Positions 1 to 6,824 of a DNA stretch of 23,079 nt are shown here, one piece after another (the first letter of the stretch is position 1; each line of letters opens with the position of its first letter). The notes below the pieces were generated by a model, which searched no databases, had not been told where the DNA came from, and saw only the letters and a program-made list of their open reading frames with translations. A program made the translations under genes and the position numbers. Source of the DNA: CAYVUM01 sp964454795 (GTDB lineage: Bacteria; Pseudomonadota; Alphaproteobacteria; Rhodospirillales; Defluviicoccaceae); NCBI GenBank assembly GCA_964454795.1, contig CAYVUM010000057.1:1-23079 (forward strand), written 5' to 3'.

Positions 1-1
1 T

Positions 2-51
2 GTGGTTCGATTCAGCTGACGGATGGGACCCATCCGTCAGCATCGAACCAC
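2..51. repeat. long near-perfect palindrome at window edge
   Basis: Two nested arms pair exactly. GTGGTTCGAT (2-11) is the reverse complement of ATCGAACCAC (42-51). GCTGACGGATGGG (15-27) is the reverse complement of CCCATCCGTCAGC (29-41). Only three bases (12-14) bulge from the left arm, and one base (28) sits at the centre, so 23 bp are paired. No T-tract follows on either side, which argues against a simple intrinsic terminator. It could be an extragenic palindromic element or the end of an element cut by the window; what lies to the left is not visible. Confidence 0.8.
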
Positions 52-55
52 GAGC

Positions 56-78
56 CCGGCAGGCGCCGCGCCTGCCGG
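56..78. repeat. 10-bp perfect hairpin next to the edge palindrome
   Basis: CCGGCAGGCG (56-65) and CGCCTGCCGG (69-78) are exact reverse complements around a 3-base loop (66-68). It begins five bases after the larger palindrome ends, so the two structures form a tandem pair. No T-run follows on either strand. Its function is unknown; a paired extragenic palindrome is the simplest reading. Confidence 0.7.
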
Positions 79-349
79 AGAGTGTCATTGCCGGCCATGA
101 GCATCCAGTCGAGTCCGCGCGTGGCGGGTCCGGCGCCCTCACGCGCCCGGTGCCGATTTCGCTCCAACCCGAACTTTGGCGACGACTGGCCAGCCGACGG
201 CCCTGAGGCGTCCTGGCCCCCGGGTTGCCGATCGCTTTCTCCGGACTGCACGCGCGGCGACCCTCGGAGCAATGGTACCCAAACGCAGGGCCGGCCGCGA
301 AGTCGCCGCGGTCAGCGGATGCCGGAAAAGGCGAAGCGCTTGAGTTTAT
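79..349. other. intergenic stretch without a convincing gene
   Basis: Several open frames cross this stretch on both strands, but their translations are rich in Arg, Pro, Ser and Gly, show no recognisable motif, and have no good ribosome binding site. They look like the frames that GC-rich non-coding DNA leaves open by chance. I see no promoter or terminator I would defend. With the palindromes before it, this makes a 349-base region without a gene, ending at the tRNA. Confidence 0.5.
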
Positions 350-426
<77 letters not shown>

Positions 427-434
427 TCGCCTGG

Positions 435-463
435 AAACTAAGGCTTTCCACCCCGCCTGGCAA
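435..463 (-). promoter_or_regulatory. possible promoter of tRNA-Pro
   Basis: On the minus strand a TTGCCA box (458-463; five of six match the -35 consensus) is followed after 17 bases by TAGTTT (435-440; three of six match the -10). The predicted start falls within a few bases of the tRNA 5' end at 426, as expected for a tRNA promoter. The -10 is weak, and read-through from the upstream gene is an alternative. Confidence 0.35.
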
Positions 464-475
464 CGCCGGGCCGGC

Positions 476-1417
476 TCACAGGCCATGGACCTCGCCGGGT
501 GCGATCAGCGGCGCCGGCAGCGCTTTCAGGCCGGCGGTCAGCGCCGCCGCGGCGTCGCCCTCGAGCGGCACCAGCGGCGGGCGGATGCGTAACCAGCCCG
601 TTTCGCCGGTCAGCCGCGCCAGCGTCGCCTTAAGCGCCGCGGTCAGCGGATGGGCTGCGAACACTCGCCGTACCGCCGCCAGCTCGGCGTGGGCGGCCTC
701 GGCAGCCACCCCGTCACCGTGGCGCCACGCGCTCAGCACCCGGGCCGCCAGCGGTGAGGCCACGTTGGCGACGGCGGTAATGCAGCCGGCACCACCGGCG
801 CGCAGCACCGGCCAGAACAGATCGTCGGCGCCGCTCATCACCGCGAAACCCGGAAAGTGGCGGACCATTCCGATCATCGCCGCGCAGTCACCGCTGCTGT
901 CCTTGATACCGATGAAGATATCCGGCCAGGCGGTGCGCAGCCGCTCGATCAGCGCCGTCCCAACCGGCACGCCGGAGAGCTTTGGAAAGTGGTAGAGCAC
1001 GACCCGCAGCCGGGCATCGCCGACCCGGTCGACAACCTCCGAGTAGGCCGCGAACACGCCGTCGTCGCTGACATCCTTGTAGTAGAACGGCGGCAGCATC
1101 AGCACCCCGCTGCAGCCGGCGGCAAGCGCTGCCCGGGTGAGGCGGACTGTGTCCGGAATCGCGCAGCAGCCGACCCCGGGCAGCAACGCGGCCGGCGGCA
1201 CCCCGGCGTCGACCACGCTCTCGATCACCGCCAGCCGTTCCTCAACGGAAAACGAATTGGCCTCGCCGGTGGTTCCGAGAATCGCCAGCCCGTCGCAGCC
1301 GCGGCCGAGCAGCCAGCGGCACAGGCGGACCAGCCGGTCCACATCGGGGGCGCCGTCCTCGTCCAGCGGCGTGACGACCGCCGCGTAGACGCCGGCGACA
1401 TGACTGTCGCCCTGCAC
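476..1417 (-). CDS. DapA-superfamily (DHDPS/NAL) aldolase or lyase, probably not true DapA
   Basis: The 313-residue product is a class I aldolase-type TIM barrel of the dihydrodipicolinate synthase / N-acetylneuraminate lyase family. Visible landmarks are LGTTGE at 47-52, the Schiff-base lysine K172 in IGIKDSSGD, and the catalytic tyrosine Y142 in YHFPK. In true DapA the tyrosine motif reads YNVPxR, and the arginine binds the substrate carboxylate. Here that position is L147. With EANSFS after the GTTG motif, this suggests an enzyme acting on another 2-oxo acid, so no lysine-pathway symbol is given. The start is GTG, with GAGG seven bases upstream. It follows the YcgN gene by only nine bases, so the two are probably co-transcribed. 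Substrate unknown; retro-aldolase or dehydratase activity are both possible. Confidence 0.85.
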   Translation of the reverse strand: MQGDSHVAGVYAAVVTPLDEDGAPDVDRLVRLCRWLLGRGCDGLAILGTTGEANSFSVEERLAVIESVVDAGVPPAALLPGVGCCAIPDTVRLTRAALAAGCSGVLMLPPFYYKDVSDDGVFAAYSEVVDRVGDARLRVVLYHFPKLSGVPVGTALIERLRTAWPDIFIGIKDSSGDCAAMIGMVRHFPGFAVMSGADDLFWPVLRAGGAGCITAVANVASPLAARVLSAWRHGDGVAAEAAHAELAAVRRVFAAHPLTAALKATLARLTGETGWLRIRPPLVPLEGDAAAALTAGLKALPAPLIAPGEVHGL

Positions 1418-1426
1418 CGCCGATCC

Positions 1427-1903
1427 TCAGTCCGGCCAGTTGACGATGTGGTGTTCGAGCGGACCCGCCCGGCTCTCGGAGACGGCGCGGCCGCGAACCG
1501 ACATCCCGGCGCGGTGCACCGCCTCCCGATCGCCGCAAACCAGGTGGTGCCAGAGCGGCAGGTCCCTGCCGGCCGCAACCAGCTTGTAGGCGCAGGTGGA
1601 GGGCAGCCAGTGCAGCCGGACCACCGTCGCCGCCGTCAGCCGGTTGCAGTCCTTCACATGGCGCTGGCGGTCGGGATAATCGCGGCAGCGGCAGGTGTTC
1701 GTGTCGAGCAGCCGGCAGGCGACGTTGGTGTAGGCAATCTCGCCGGTCCGAACGTCTTCCAGCTTGGCAAGGCAGCACTTGCCACAGCCGTCGCAGAGCG
1801 CTTCCCATTCCTCGGCGGTCATCTCGTCGAGCCGCTTGGCCCGCCAGAACGGTTCCAAGGCGAGGTCATCGGCGAGCGCTGCGGATGTCATGCCGGGCAG
1901 CAT
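1427..1903 (-). CDS. YcgN/UPF0260 family cysteine-cluster protein
   Basis: The 158-residue product matches the UPF0260 (E. coli YcgN) family in length and in its cysteine pattern: CDGCGKCC at 37-44, then C63, C71, C73 and C86. The clustered cysteines suggest binding of zinc or an iron-sulfur cluster, as in the wider YkgJ-type cysteine-cluster group; this is inference, and the biochemical role is not established. The protein appears cytoplasmic, with no signal or membrane segment. The first ATG is used; a second ATG four codons in (1891) is equally possible, since neither has a strong ribosome binding site. The DapA-superfamily gene starts nine bases after its stop. Confidence 0.88.
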   Translation of the reverse strand: MLPGMTSAALADDLALEPFWRAKRLDEMTAEEWEALCDGCGKCCLAKLEDVRTGEIAYTNVACRLLDTNTCRCRDYPDRQRHVKDCNRLTAATVVRLHWLPSTCAYKLVAAGRDLPLWHHLVCGDREAVHRAGMSVRGRAVSESRAGPLEHHIVNWPD

Positions 1904-1910
1904 AGCTTAA

Positions 1911-1936
1911 CGGTTTTCAGGGTTCATCCGGTTTTC
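1911..1936 (-). promoter_or_regulatory. direct repeat upstream of the YcgN gene
   Basis: The octamer CGGTTTTC occurs at 1911-1918 and again at 1929-1936, 18 bases apart. On the minus strand this is GAAAACCG twice, the second copy ending eight bases before the ATG at 1903. Paired half-sites this close to a start could bind a regulator or affect translation. Chance is not excluded for an 8-mer. Confidence 0.25.
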
Positions 1937-1965
1937 GTCGCCGATCGCGATCGCCGGCCATTTCG

Positions 1966-3294
1966 TCAGCGTTCCGCGGCGATCAGGTGGACGAACGACC
2001 CGAACACCCGGCCGGCAACCAGTCCCGTCGCGCCCAGCTCCCGGCCCCCGGCATCGCGGCAGGAAAACAGCGGCGGTGCCCCGGCCTCCCGGACCACCGT
2101 CGCGTAATGGAACTCGTGGCCGCGAAAGCCGGCCCCGGCGGGTCCGAGCGGTCCGTCGCCAACCGTCCTCACCTGCCGGTAGCCAAGGTGCAGCCGGGGA
2201 CTTTCAAACGAGGTCGCGAGGGGCAGCAGGCCGGCCATGGCGTGGGCTTGGCCCGAGGCATCGACCAGGACCTCACCGAGGACCATGTAGCCGCCGCATT
2301 CGCCGAACACCGCGGCGCCCCGCCCGGCGGCAGCGCGGAGTCCGGCCAGGAAGTGGGCGTTGGCGGCGAGCCTGCCGGCGTGGAGTTCCGGGTAGCCGCC
2401 GGGAAGATACACGGCATCGGCGTCGGCCACGGGCGGCTCGTTAGCGAGGGGCGAGAAGGGGCGGATTTCCGCGCCCGCCCGCCGCCAGGCGTCGAGAACG
2501 TGGGGATAACGGAAGGCGAACGCCGCATCATCGGCGAGCGCGATCCGGGCACCGGGCGGCGGCACGGCAGCGGTTGTGGCGGCGGGCGCTTTGCCGGTCC
2601 GCCAGGGCCGGGCGAGCCGGAAAAGGGCGGCGGTGTCGACGTGGGCGGCGATCAGGTCGGCGGCGCCGTCGAGCAGGGCCGGCAGCGCCGGGTGCTCGCG
2701 TGCCTGGACCAGCCCGAGATGGCGTTCCGGCAGCACCAGGCCGTCGACCCGCGGCACGGCGCCCAGAAACGCCACCTCCGGAACGGTGGCCGCGCAAGCT
2801 TCCCGGATCACCGCGACGTGGCGCTCGCTGCCGACCCGGTTGAGGATCACGCCGGTGACGGCCACATCGGCGCGATGGCGGACGAAGCCGCTCAGCAGCG
2901 CCGCCGCCGAGGCTGCCTGAGCGCGCACATCCAGGATCAGCACCACCGGCCAGCCGCTCGCCGCGGCGACGTCGGCCGTCGAACCCGTGGTCGCCGTGGC
3001 GCCGTCGAACAGCCCCATGACCCCTTCGCAAAGGATCAGACCGGTTGGTGCCGTCTGCGCGGCGCAGGCGGCAAGGTCGGCCGGAGACATCGCCCAGGGA
3101 TCGAGGTTGACGCACGGCCGCCCGGTGGCGGCGGCATGAAACGCCGGATCGATGTAGTCCGGGCCGACCTTGGCCGAGCCGACGGCCAAGCCGGAGCGGG
3201 CGAAGTGGCGCAGCAGACCGAGGGTGAGAACCGTCTTGCCGCAGCCGGACGCGGGAGCGGCCAGAATCAGCCCGGGCGCCGGCAGCCGGCTCAC
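1966..3294 (-). CDS. cobB: cobyrinate a,c-diamide synthase (CobB/CbiA)
   Basis: This 442-residue enzyme uses ATP and glutamine to amidate the a and c side chains of (hydrogeno)cobyrinic acid in cobalamin synthesis. The N-terminal ATPase half opens with the P-loop variant ASGCGKT (K20) and has KVGPDYIDP at 42-50. The C-terminal class I glutamine amidotransferase half has YLPGGYPEL near 296-304, the nucleophile C333 in GECGGYM, and H436 near the end in GSFVHL. Length is typical of the family. The start is GTG, with a GGAG about 12 bases upstream, so the start is moderately sure. No other cobalamin gene is visible nearby, so it sits apart from any cob cluster. The name cobB assumes the aerobic pathway; if the organism uses the anaerobic route it would be cbiA. 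Confidence 0.95.
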   Translation of the reverse strand: MSRLPAPGLILAAPASGCGKTVLTLGLLRHFARSGLAVGSAKVGPDYIDPAFHAAATGRPCVNLDPWAMSPADLAACAAQTAPTGLILCEGVMGLFDGATATTGSTADVAAASGWPVVLILDVRAQAASAAALLSGFVRHRADVAVTGVILNRVGSERHVAVIREACAATVPEVAFLGAVPRVDGLVLPERHLGLVQAREHPALPALLDGAADLIAAHVDTAALFRLARPWRTGKAPAATTAAVPPPGARIALADDAAFAFRYPHVLDAWRRAGAEIRPFSPLANEPPVADADAVYLPGGYPELHAGRLAANAHFLAGLRAAAGRGAAVFGECGGYMVLGEVLVDASGQAHAMAGLLPLATSFESPRLHLGYRQVRTVGDGPLGPAGAGFRGHEFHYATVVREAGAPPLFSCRDAGGRELGATGLVAGRVFGSFVHLIAAER

Positions 3295-3332
3295 CGGATC
3301 GCGGCTCTCCAGGCGGGGCCGGCCGATGCGCC

Positions 3333-3983
3333 TCAGAGCAGGTCGGCGATCTTGGCCGCCATCGCCTCGGCGCCCATGGTGTGGCTGAAGTGCTGGATGT
3401 AGTCGCCGTCCGGACCGACCAGGTAGGTGAAGGCGGAGTGATCGACGAGATAGGTCCCGTCGTCCTCGGCTTCGCCCTCGCCGACCCGGGCGAAATAAAC
3501 CTTATAGGCCCTCGCCGCTTCAGCCACCTGTTCGGGCGTCCCGGTGAGGCCGACCATCTTCGGATGGAAATGCGGGACATACGCCTTGAGCAGGTCCGGG
3601 GTGTCCCGGGCAGGATCGACCGAGACCATCACTGGAACGATCCCGTCGGCCTTCTCGCCGAGGATATCCAGAACCTGGCGGTTGCGGGCCAGCGAGGCGG
3701 GGCAGACGTCCGGGCAGTAAGTGTACCCGAAGTAAAGCAGAACATAAGAGCCGAGAAAGGTCTCGTCGGTCACCGTCTGGCCGTCGTGGTCGACCAGGGT
3801 AAACGGCCCGCCGATTGCCGCCGTGTCCGTCGACGGACCGGTCGCTCCGGGTCCGAACCACTGCCGGCCGATCAGTAAGCCGGCAATAAGCAGGAGGACC
3901 ACCGCCGCCGCCACGGCGATGCCGTTGATTTTACTGGCGCCGGGCTTTTCGGTCCCGGGGGAAGAGGCGTTAGCTGTCGTCAT
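3333..3983 (-). CDS. SCO1/SenC/PrrC family copper chaperone
   Basis: The product (216 residues from the chosen start) is a membrane-anchored thioredoxin-fold protein of the Sco family, which delivers copper to the CuA site of cytochrome c oxidase and may act as a thiol-disulfide reductase. One N-terminal membrane segment (about 20-40) anchors a periplasmic domain. The copper ligands are visible: C90 and C94 in YCPDVCP, and H182 in LVDHSAF. The ATG at 3983 is preferred because GGTGGAG lies just upstream on the minus strand; an in-frame ATG at 4043 would add 20 polar residues and has no ribosome binding site. No oxidase gene is visible nearby. The 98-base gap to the repeat-protein gene leaves room for its own promoter. 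Confidence 0.93.
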   Translation of the reverse strand: MTTANASSPGTEKPGASKINGIAVAAAVVLLLIAGLLIGRQWFGPGATGPSTDTAAIGGPFTLVDHDGQTVTDETFLGSYVLLYFGYTYCPDVCPASLARNRQVLDILGEKADGIVPVMVSVDPARDTPDLLKAYVPHFHPKMVGLTGTPEQVAEAARAYKVYFARVGEGEAEDDGTYLVDHSAFTYLVGPDGDYIQHFSHTMGAEAMAAKIADLL

Positions 3984-4081
3984 GACTCCACCTTTGACTG
4001 AGTACACGATTGCCGTCTGTGTTTCTGTAGCCCCCTCGGACATTCGCTAAGGGATGGGGCCGGCCGGGTGCTGCGATCTCT

Positions 4082-6439
4082 TCAGCCCGCCTCCCCGACC
4101 AGGGCTTCCAGGCGATGAAGATTGCGTCGGGCAACCCTGGCGCGGTTTGGCGCCCCATTGCGTTCAAACGCGTCGACGGCCCAGCGGTAATTGGTCAGGG
4201 CCTGCTCCAGACGCTCGGTGTCTTCGAAGCGTTCGCCGAGCGCCCAGAGGGCGTTGGCGAGGTTGATCCGGGTCGTCGCCCGGTCCGCGGGCCGGCGCTG
4301 TGGCAGCCGGATTTCGAGGGCGCAGCGAAATGCCGCCACCGCCTTCTCCCAGTATTTCGGTTCGTCGATCTGATCACCCCAGCCCTTGAAGGCAAGACCG
4401 AGGGCGTCCTGGGTTTGCGTCCACCACAGTGGAAACCGCTCGCGCGTTCGGATTGTCAGTGACTTCTCAAACGCGGCGACGGCCTCGGCGAAGCGCCGCT
4501 CATCCAGATCCCGCTCGCCGATCAACAGCAGCGCTTCGCCCAGACCATGCTGGGTTTCGGCCCATTCGATCGGCAGCCGGTCGGGAGCATAGACCCGCAG
4601 GGCGGCATTGAATGCCTGCACCGCCTTGCGAGCCCGGTCGACCGTGGTTTCGCGCCGGGCGAGGGTGAGCAGCGCTTGGCCCAGCAGCCGCTGGGTCGAG
4701 GCCCAGCTGAAGGGATGGTCGTCGAGGGCGAGGATCGAGAGGGCGCACTGATAGGAGTGGACGGCCTCCTCCAGCGACACAGTGCCCTCCTCGCGGCCGC
4801 CGAGAATCAGCAAGGCGGCGCCGAGGCGGTTCTGGGTCGATGCCCAATCCACCCGCCGTCGAAGCACATGTTGGATCGTCGCCGCTTCCCGGTAGCTTTC
4901 AACGGCGGCCCGCAGGGCGGCGACGCCGGTTTCGTTCTCGCCGATCAACACCAGAGCGTTGCCCAGGAACACCAGGGCGCGGGCGCGGTCGACGGGGAAA
5001 CGGTCGGCGGGCAGCGCTGGCAGCGACGCGCGCAGCGCGGTGACCGCCTCACCGAGGCGGTCGACATCGCCGAAGTGCTTGCCGAGCGCAAGAAGGACCC
5101 GACCGAGCCGGCGCTGGGTCCGCGCCCACTCCGTTGGCGTCAGGTCCTTGGTGTACACCTCAAGGACGGCGCGGTAGGCGGCTTCGGCCTCGATCAGGCT
5201 CTCTTTCGATGCGCCGTGCTCGCCATGGGCACGCTGGGCGATGGCCAGATTGCTCATCGTGTTCGCCCAGTGCAGCGGCAGCACGTCACGGGTCAGCACC
5301 TCAAGGGCGCCGTGAAACGCGCTGATCGCCTCGCGGAGCCGGTCCGGGTCACGTTCCCGCTCGCCGAGGAGTCGCAGCGCCACCCCGAGGTTGGTCTGGG
5401 TCATCGCCCAGGACACCGGCAGTTGATGCACGCTTAACACATCGAGCGCAGCGCGGAACGCCGCCACAGCTTGGACCAACTCGGCGGTGCCTTCGACCCG
5501 CTCCCCGAGATTGTAGAGGGCAACCGCGCGGTTGTTCTCGACCACCGCCCAGTGCAACGGCAGCCTCGAGCGATTGTAGACGCTCTGAGCAGCAGTGTAG
5601 GCTTCCAGGGCTTCGGCGAGCAGGTCGGCGCGCTGCTCCAGCTCGCCGAGGTTGCGGACCACCCGGCCGAGGGCGTTCTGGGTCATCGCCCACAGGCTGG
5701 CATTGCCATTCGGCGTGATGTCGGCGAGGACCTCGCGCAGCACTTCCGCGCCGGCATACATGGCGGCGGCATCGCTGTCGAACTGGCCGAGTGCGGCGAC
5801 GGCAACGCCGTAGGCGGAGCGCAACCGGAGCCGCATCGCCTCCGGCAGGTCGGGCCGGCTGGCCTTCGAAGCGGCGCGGGCCCGGTCCAGGGCCGGCCTC
5901 AGCACCGCCACCAGCGAGTCCACCTGCTGCTGCGTCGCCGGATCGACGGCAGCGAGAACGATCGCCGCCAGCACCGCCGCCAGATCGTCGCCGAAATGCT
6001 CGGGGAGGATCAGGTTGACGCCGATCGACCGGTAAGACCGCATCTCGCCGCGCGGGGCAACCGCCGACGACATCACGTGGAGAAAAATGCAGCCGTCGCT
6101 GCTGTGGTAGCGTCCCCAGACGATGGCATCGGCATCGGCCTCGCGGCCCCGGGTCCGGCCTTCGTTGATGACCTGGGCCGTCAGGTCGGGGTTGTCCTCG
6201 TCATGGAGGCTGCCGAGCACGGTATGCGCCCGGGCCACCTCGATCCCGTCCTTGCCGTCAAGGGCGCGGACCAGCGCCGCGGTCCGGGTGTTGTTGGGAT
6301 CGTCGCCGGCGAGGTCGGCGATCAGCACACGAAAGCGGGGCTTGGCACCAAGGAGGCTCGAAATGCTGGCCGCCGCAGGCCGCCGGAACAAAGCCTTGAG
6401 CCGGTCGACACCGCGGCTGGCAAGAGAGTCACTGGTCAT
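4082..6439 (-). CDS. TPR-like repeat protein with eleven 47-residue repeats
   Basis: The product has 785 residues from the ATG at 6439, chosen because AGAGGG lies six bases upstream; the frame stays open another 64 codons (to 6631) in Arg/Pro-rich sequence unlikely to be coding. Residues about 36-125 form a mixed alpha/beta domain (FRVLIADLAGDD, then ADAIVWGRYH) resembling the TolB-N/FlgO-type fold; this is a tentative reading. Residues 246-762 are eleven consecutive 47-residue units with the pattern P-x-x-W-A-x-T-Q-x-x-L-G-x-A-L-x-x-L-G followed by an A-[VI]-x-A-[FY]-x-x-A-L helix, then a 23-residue cap. Such repeats form superhelical protein-binding scaffolds. No signal peptide or catalytic motif is visible. 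The partner and function are unknown. Confidence 0.88.
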   Translation of the reverse strand: MTSDSLASRGVDRLKALFRRPAAASISSLLGAKPRFRVLIADLAGDDPNNTRTAALVRALDGKDGIEVARAHTVLGSLHDEDNPDLTAQVINEGRTRGREADADAIVWGRYHSSDGCIFLHVMSSAVAPRGEMRSYRSIGVNLILPEHFGDDLAAVLAAIVLAAVDPATQQQVDSLVAVLRPALDRARAASKASRPDLPEAMRLRLRSAYGVAVAALGQFDSDAAAMYAGAEVLREVLADITPNGNASLWAMTQNALGRVVRNLGELEQRADLLAEALEAYTAAQSVYNRSRLPLHWAVVENNRAVALYNLGERVEGTAELVQAVAAFRAALDVLSVHQLPVSWAMTQTNLGVALRLLGERERDPDRLREAISAFHGALEVLTRDVLPLHWANTMSNLAIAQRAHGEHGASKESLIEAEAAYRAVLEVYTKDLTPTEWARTQRRLGRVLLALGKHFGDVDRLGEAVTALRASLPALPADRFPVDRARALVFLGNALVLIGENETGVAALRAAVESYREAATIQHVLRRRVDWASTQNRLGAALLILGGREEGTVSLEEAVHSYQCALSILALDDHPFSWASTQRLLGQALLTLARRETTVDRARKAVQAFNAALRVYAPDRLPIEWAETQHGLGEALLLIGERDLDERRFAEAVAAFEKSLTIRTRERFPLWWTQTQDALGLAFKGWGDQIDEPKYWEKAVAAFRCALEIRLPQRRPADRATTRINLANALWALGERFEDTERLEQALTNYRWAVDAFERNGAPNRARVARRNLHRLEALVGEAG
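4154..5704 (-). repeat. eleven in-frame 141-bp coding repeats
   Basis: The stretch encodes residues 246-762 of the repeat protein: eleven units of 47 codons each with no spacing change. Conservation is at the protein level (W-A-x-T-Q and L-G positions), while the DNA copies have diverged, so this is an old array and not a recent tandem duplication. Units 6 and 11 lack the tryptophan. Confidence 0.8.
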
Positions 6440-6824
6440 TCCGATCCCTCTGTTGTTGTCGTTGTCGATGCGGCGGACAGGTCCGTCCCGGCGCAGGTGC
6501 ACCGTCGCCCGCGTCATCGCAACTATAGGCCGGCGGGCCGCGCGGCGGAAGGGGATCGCCGTGGCCGGCCGGCAGGTTGCGGGTGCGTTTCCGAACCGGC
6601 GAGAGGTGGATGTCCCCGCGCAGACCGGCAAGCAGGTTTCGTTGGCGCCCCAACCGCACCGGCCCGTAAATCATCCGATCGCCCGGGGAATTGATCGCCC
6701 GCGAACCTGGGATTACCGTGGTTAAAGGCGGCCCGGTCGGAAAGGGGCAGCAATTTCGGGCGAAAGTCGGATTATCGGAAGGGGTCTACCGGCTCTGGCA
6801 AACCTCCATCGATTTGCGGACCTG
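6440..6824. other. 385-bp divergent intergenic region
   Basis: This separates the repeat-protein gene (minus) from the MscS gene (plus) and should hold both promoters. Short open frames cross it on both strands, but none has a motif or credible ribosome binding site. On the minus strand TATAGT (about 6510-6515) could be a -10, but I cannot find a matching -35. On the plus strand TTGATC, 17 bases, then TACCGT is a poor candidate. No strong hairpin was found. Confidence 0.5.

Noticed and set aside
1942..1953. Perfect 12-base palindrome CGATCGCGATCG between ycgN and cobB
   Set aside because: Simple GATC/CG-rich palindromes are frequent by chance in such DNA. It lacks a T-tract and does not sit at a promoter-like site, so I do not call it a terminator or operator.
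857..2107. 416-codon plus-strand frame across the DapA-superfamily and ycgN genes
   Set aside because: Antisense to two clear family members, with no motif and no ribosome binding site.
1987..3402. Long plus-strand frame opposite the cobyrinate diamide synthase gene
   Set aside because: Low-complexity Gly/Arg/Pro composition and an unmistakable CobB/CbiA protein on the other strand mark it as a shadow frame.
3981..4043. Longer SCO protein starting at 4043
   Set aside because: There is no ribosome binding site there and it adds a polar leader before the membrane anchor. The ATG at 3983 has GGTGGAG in the right place.
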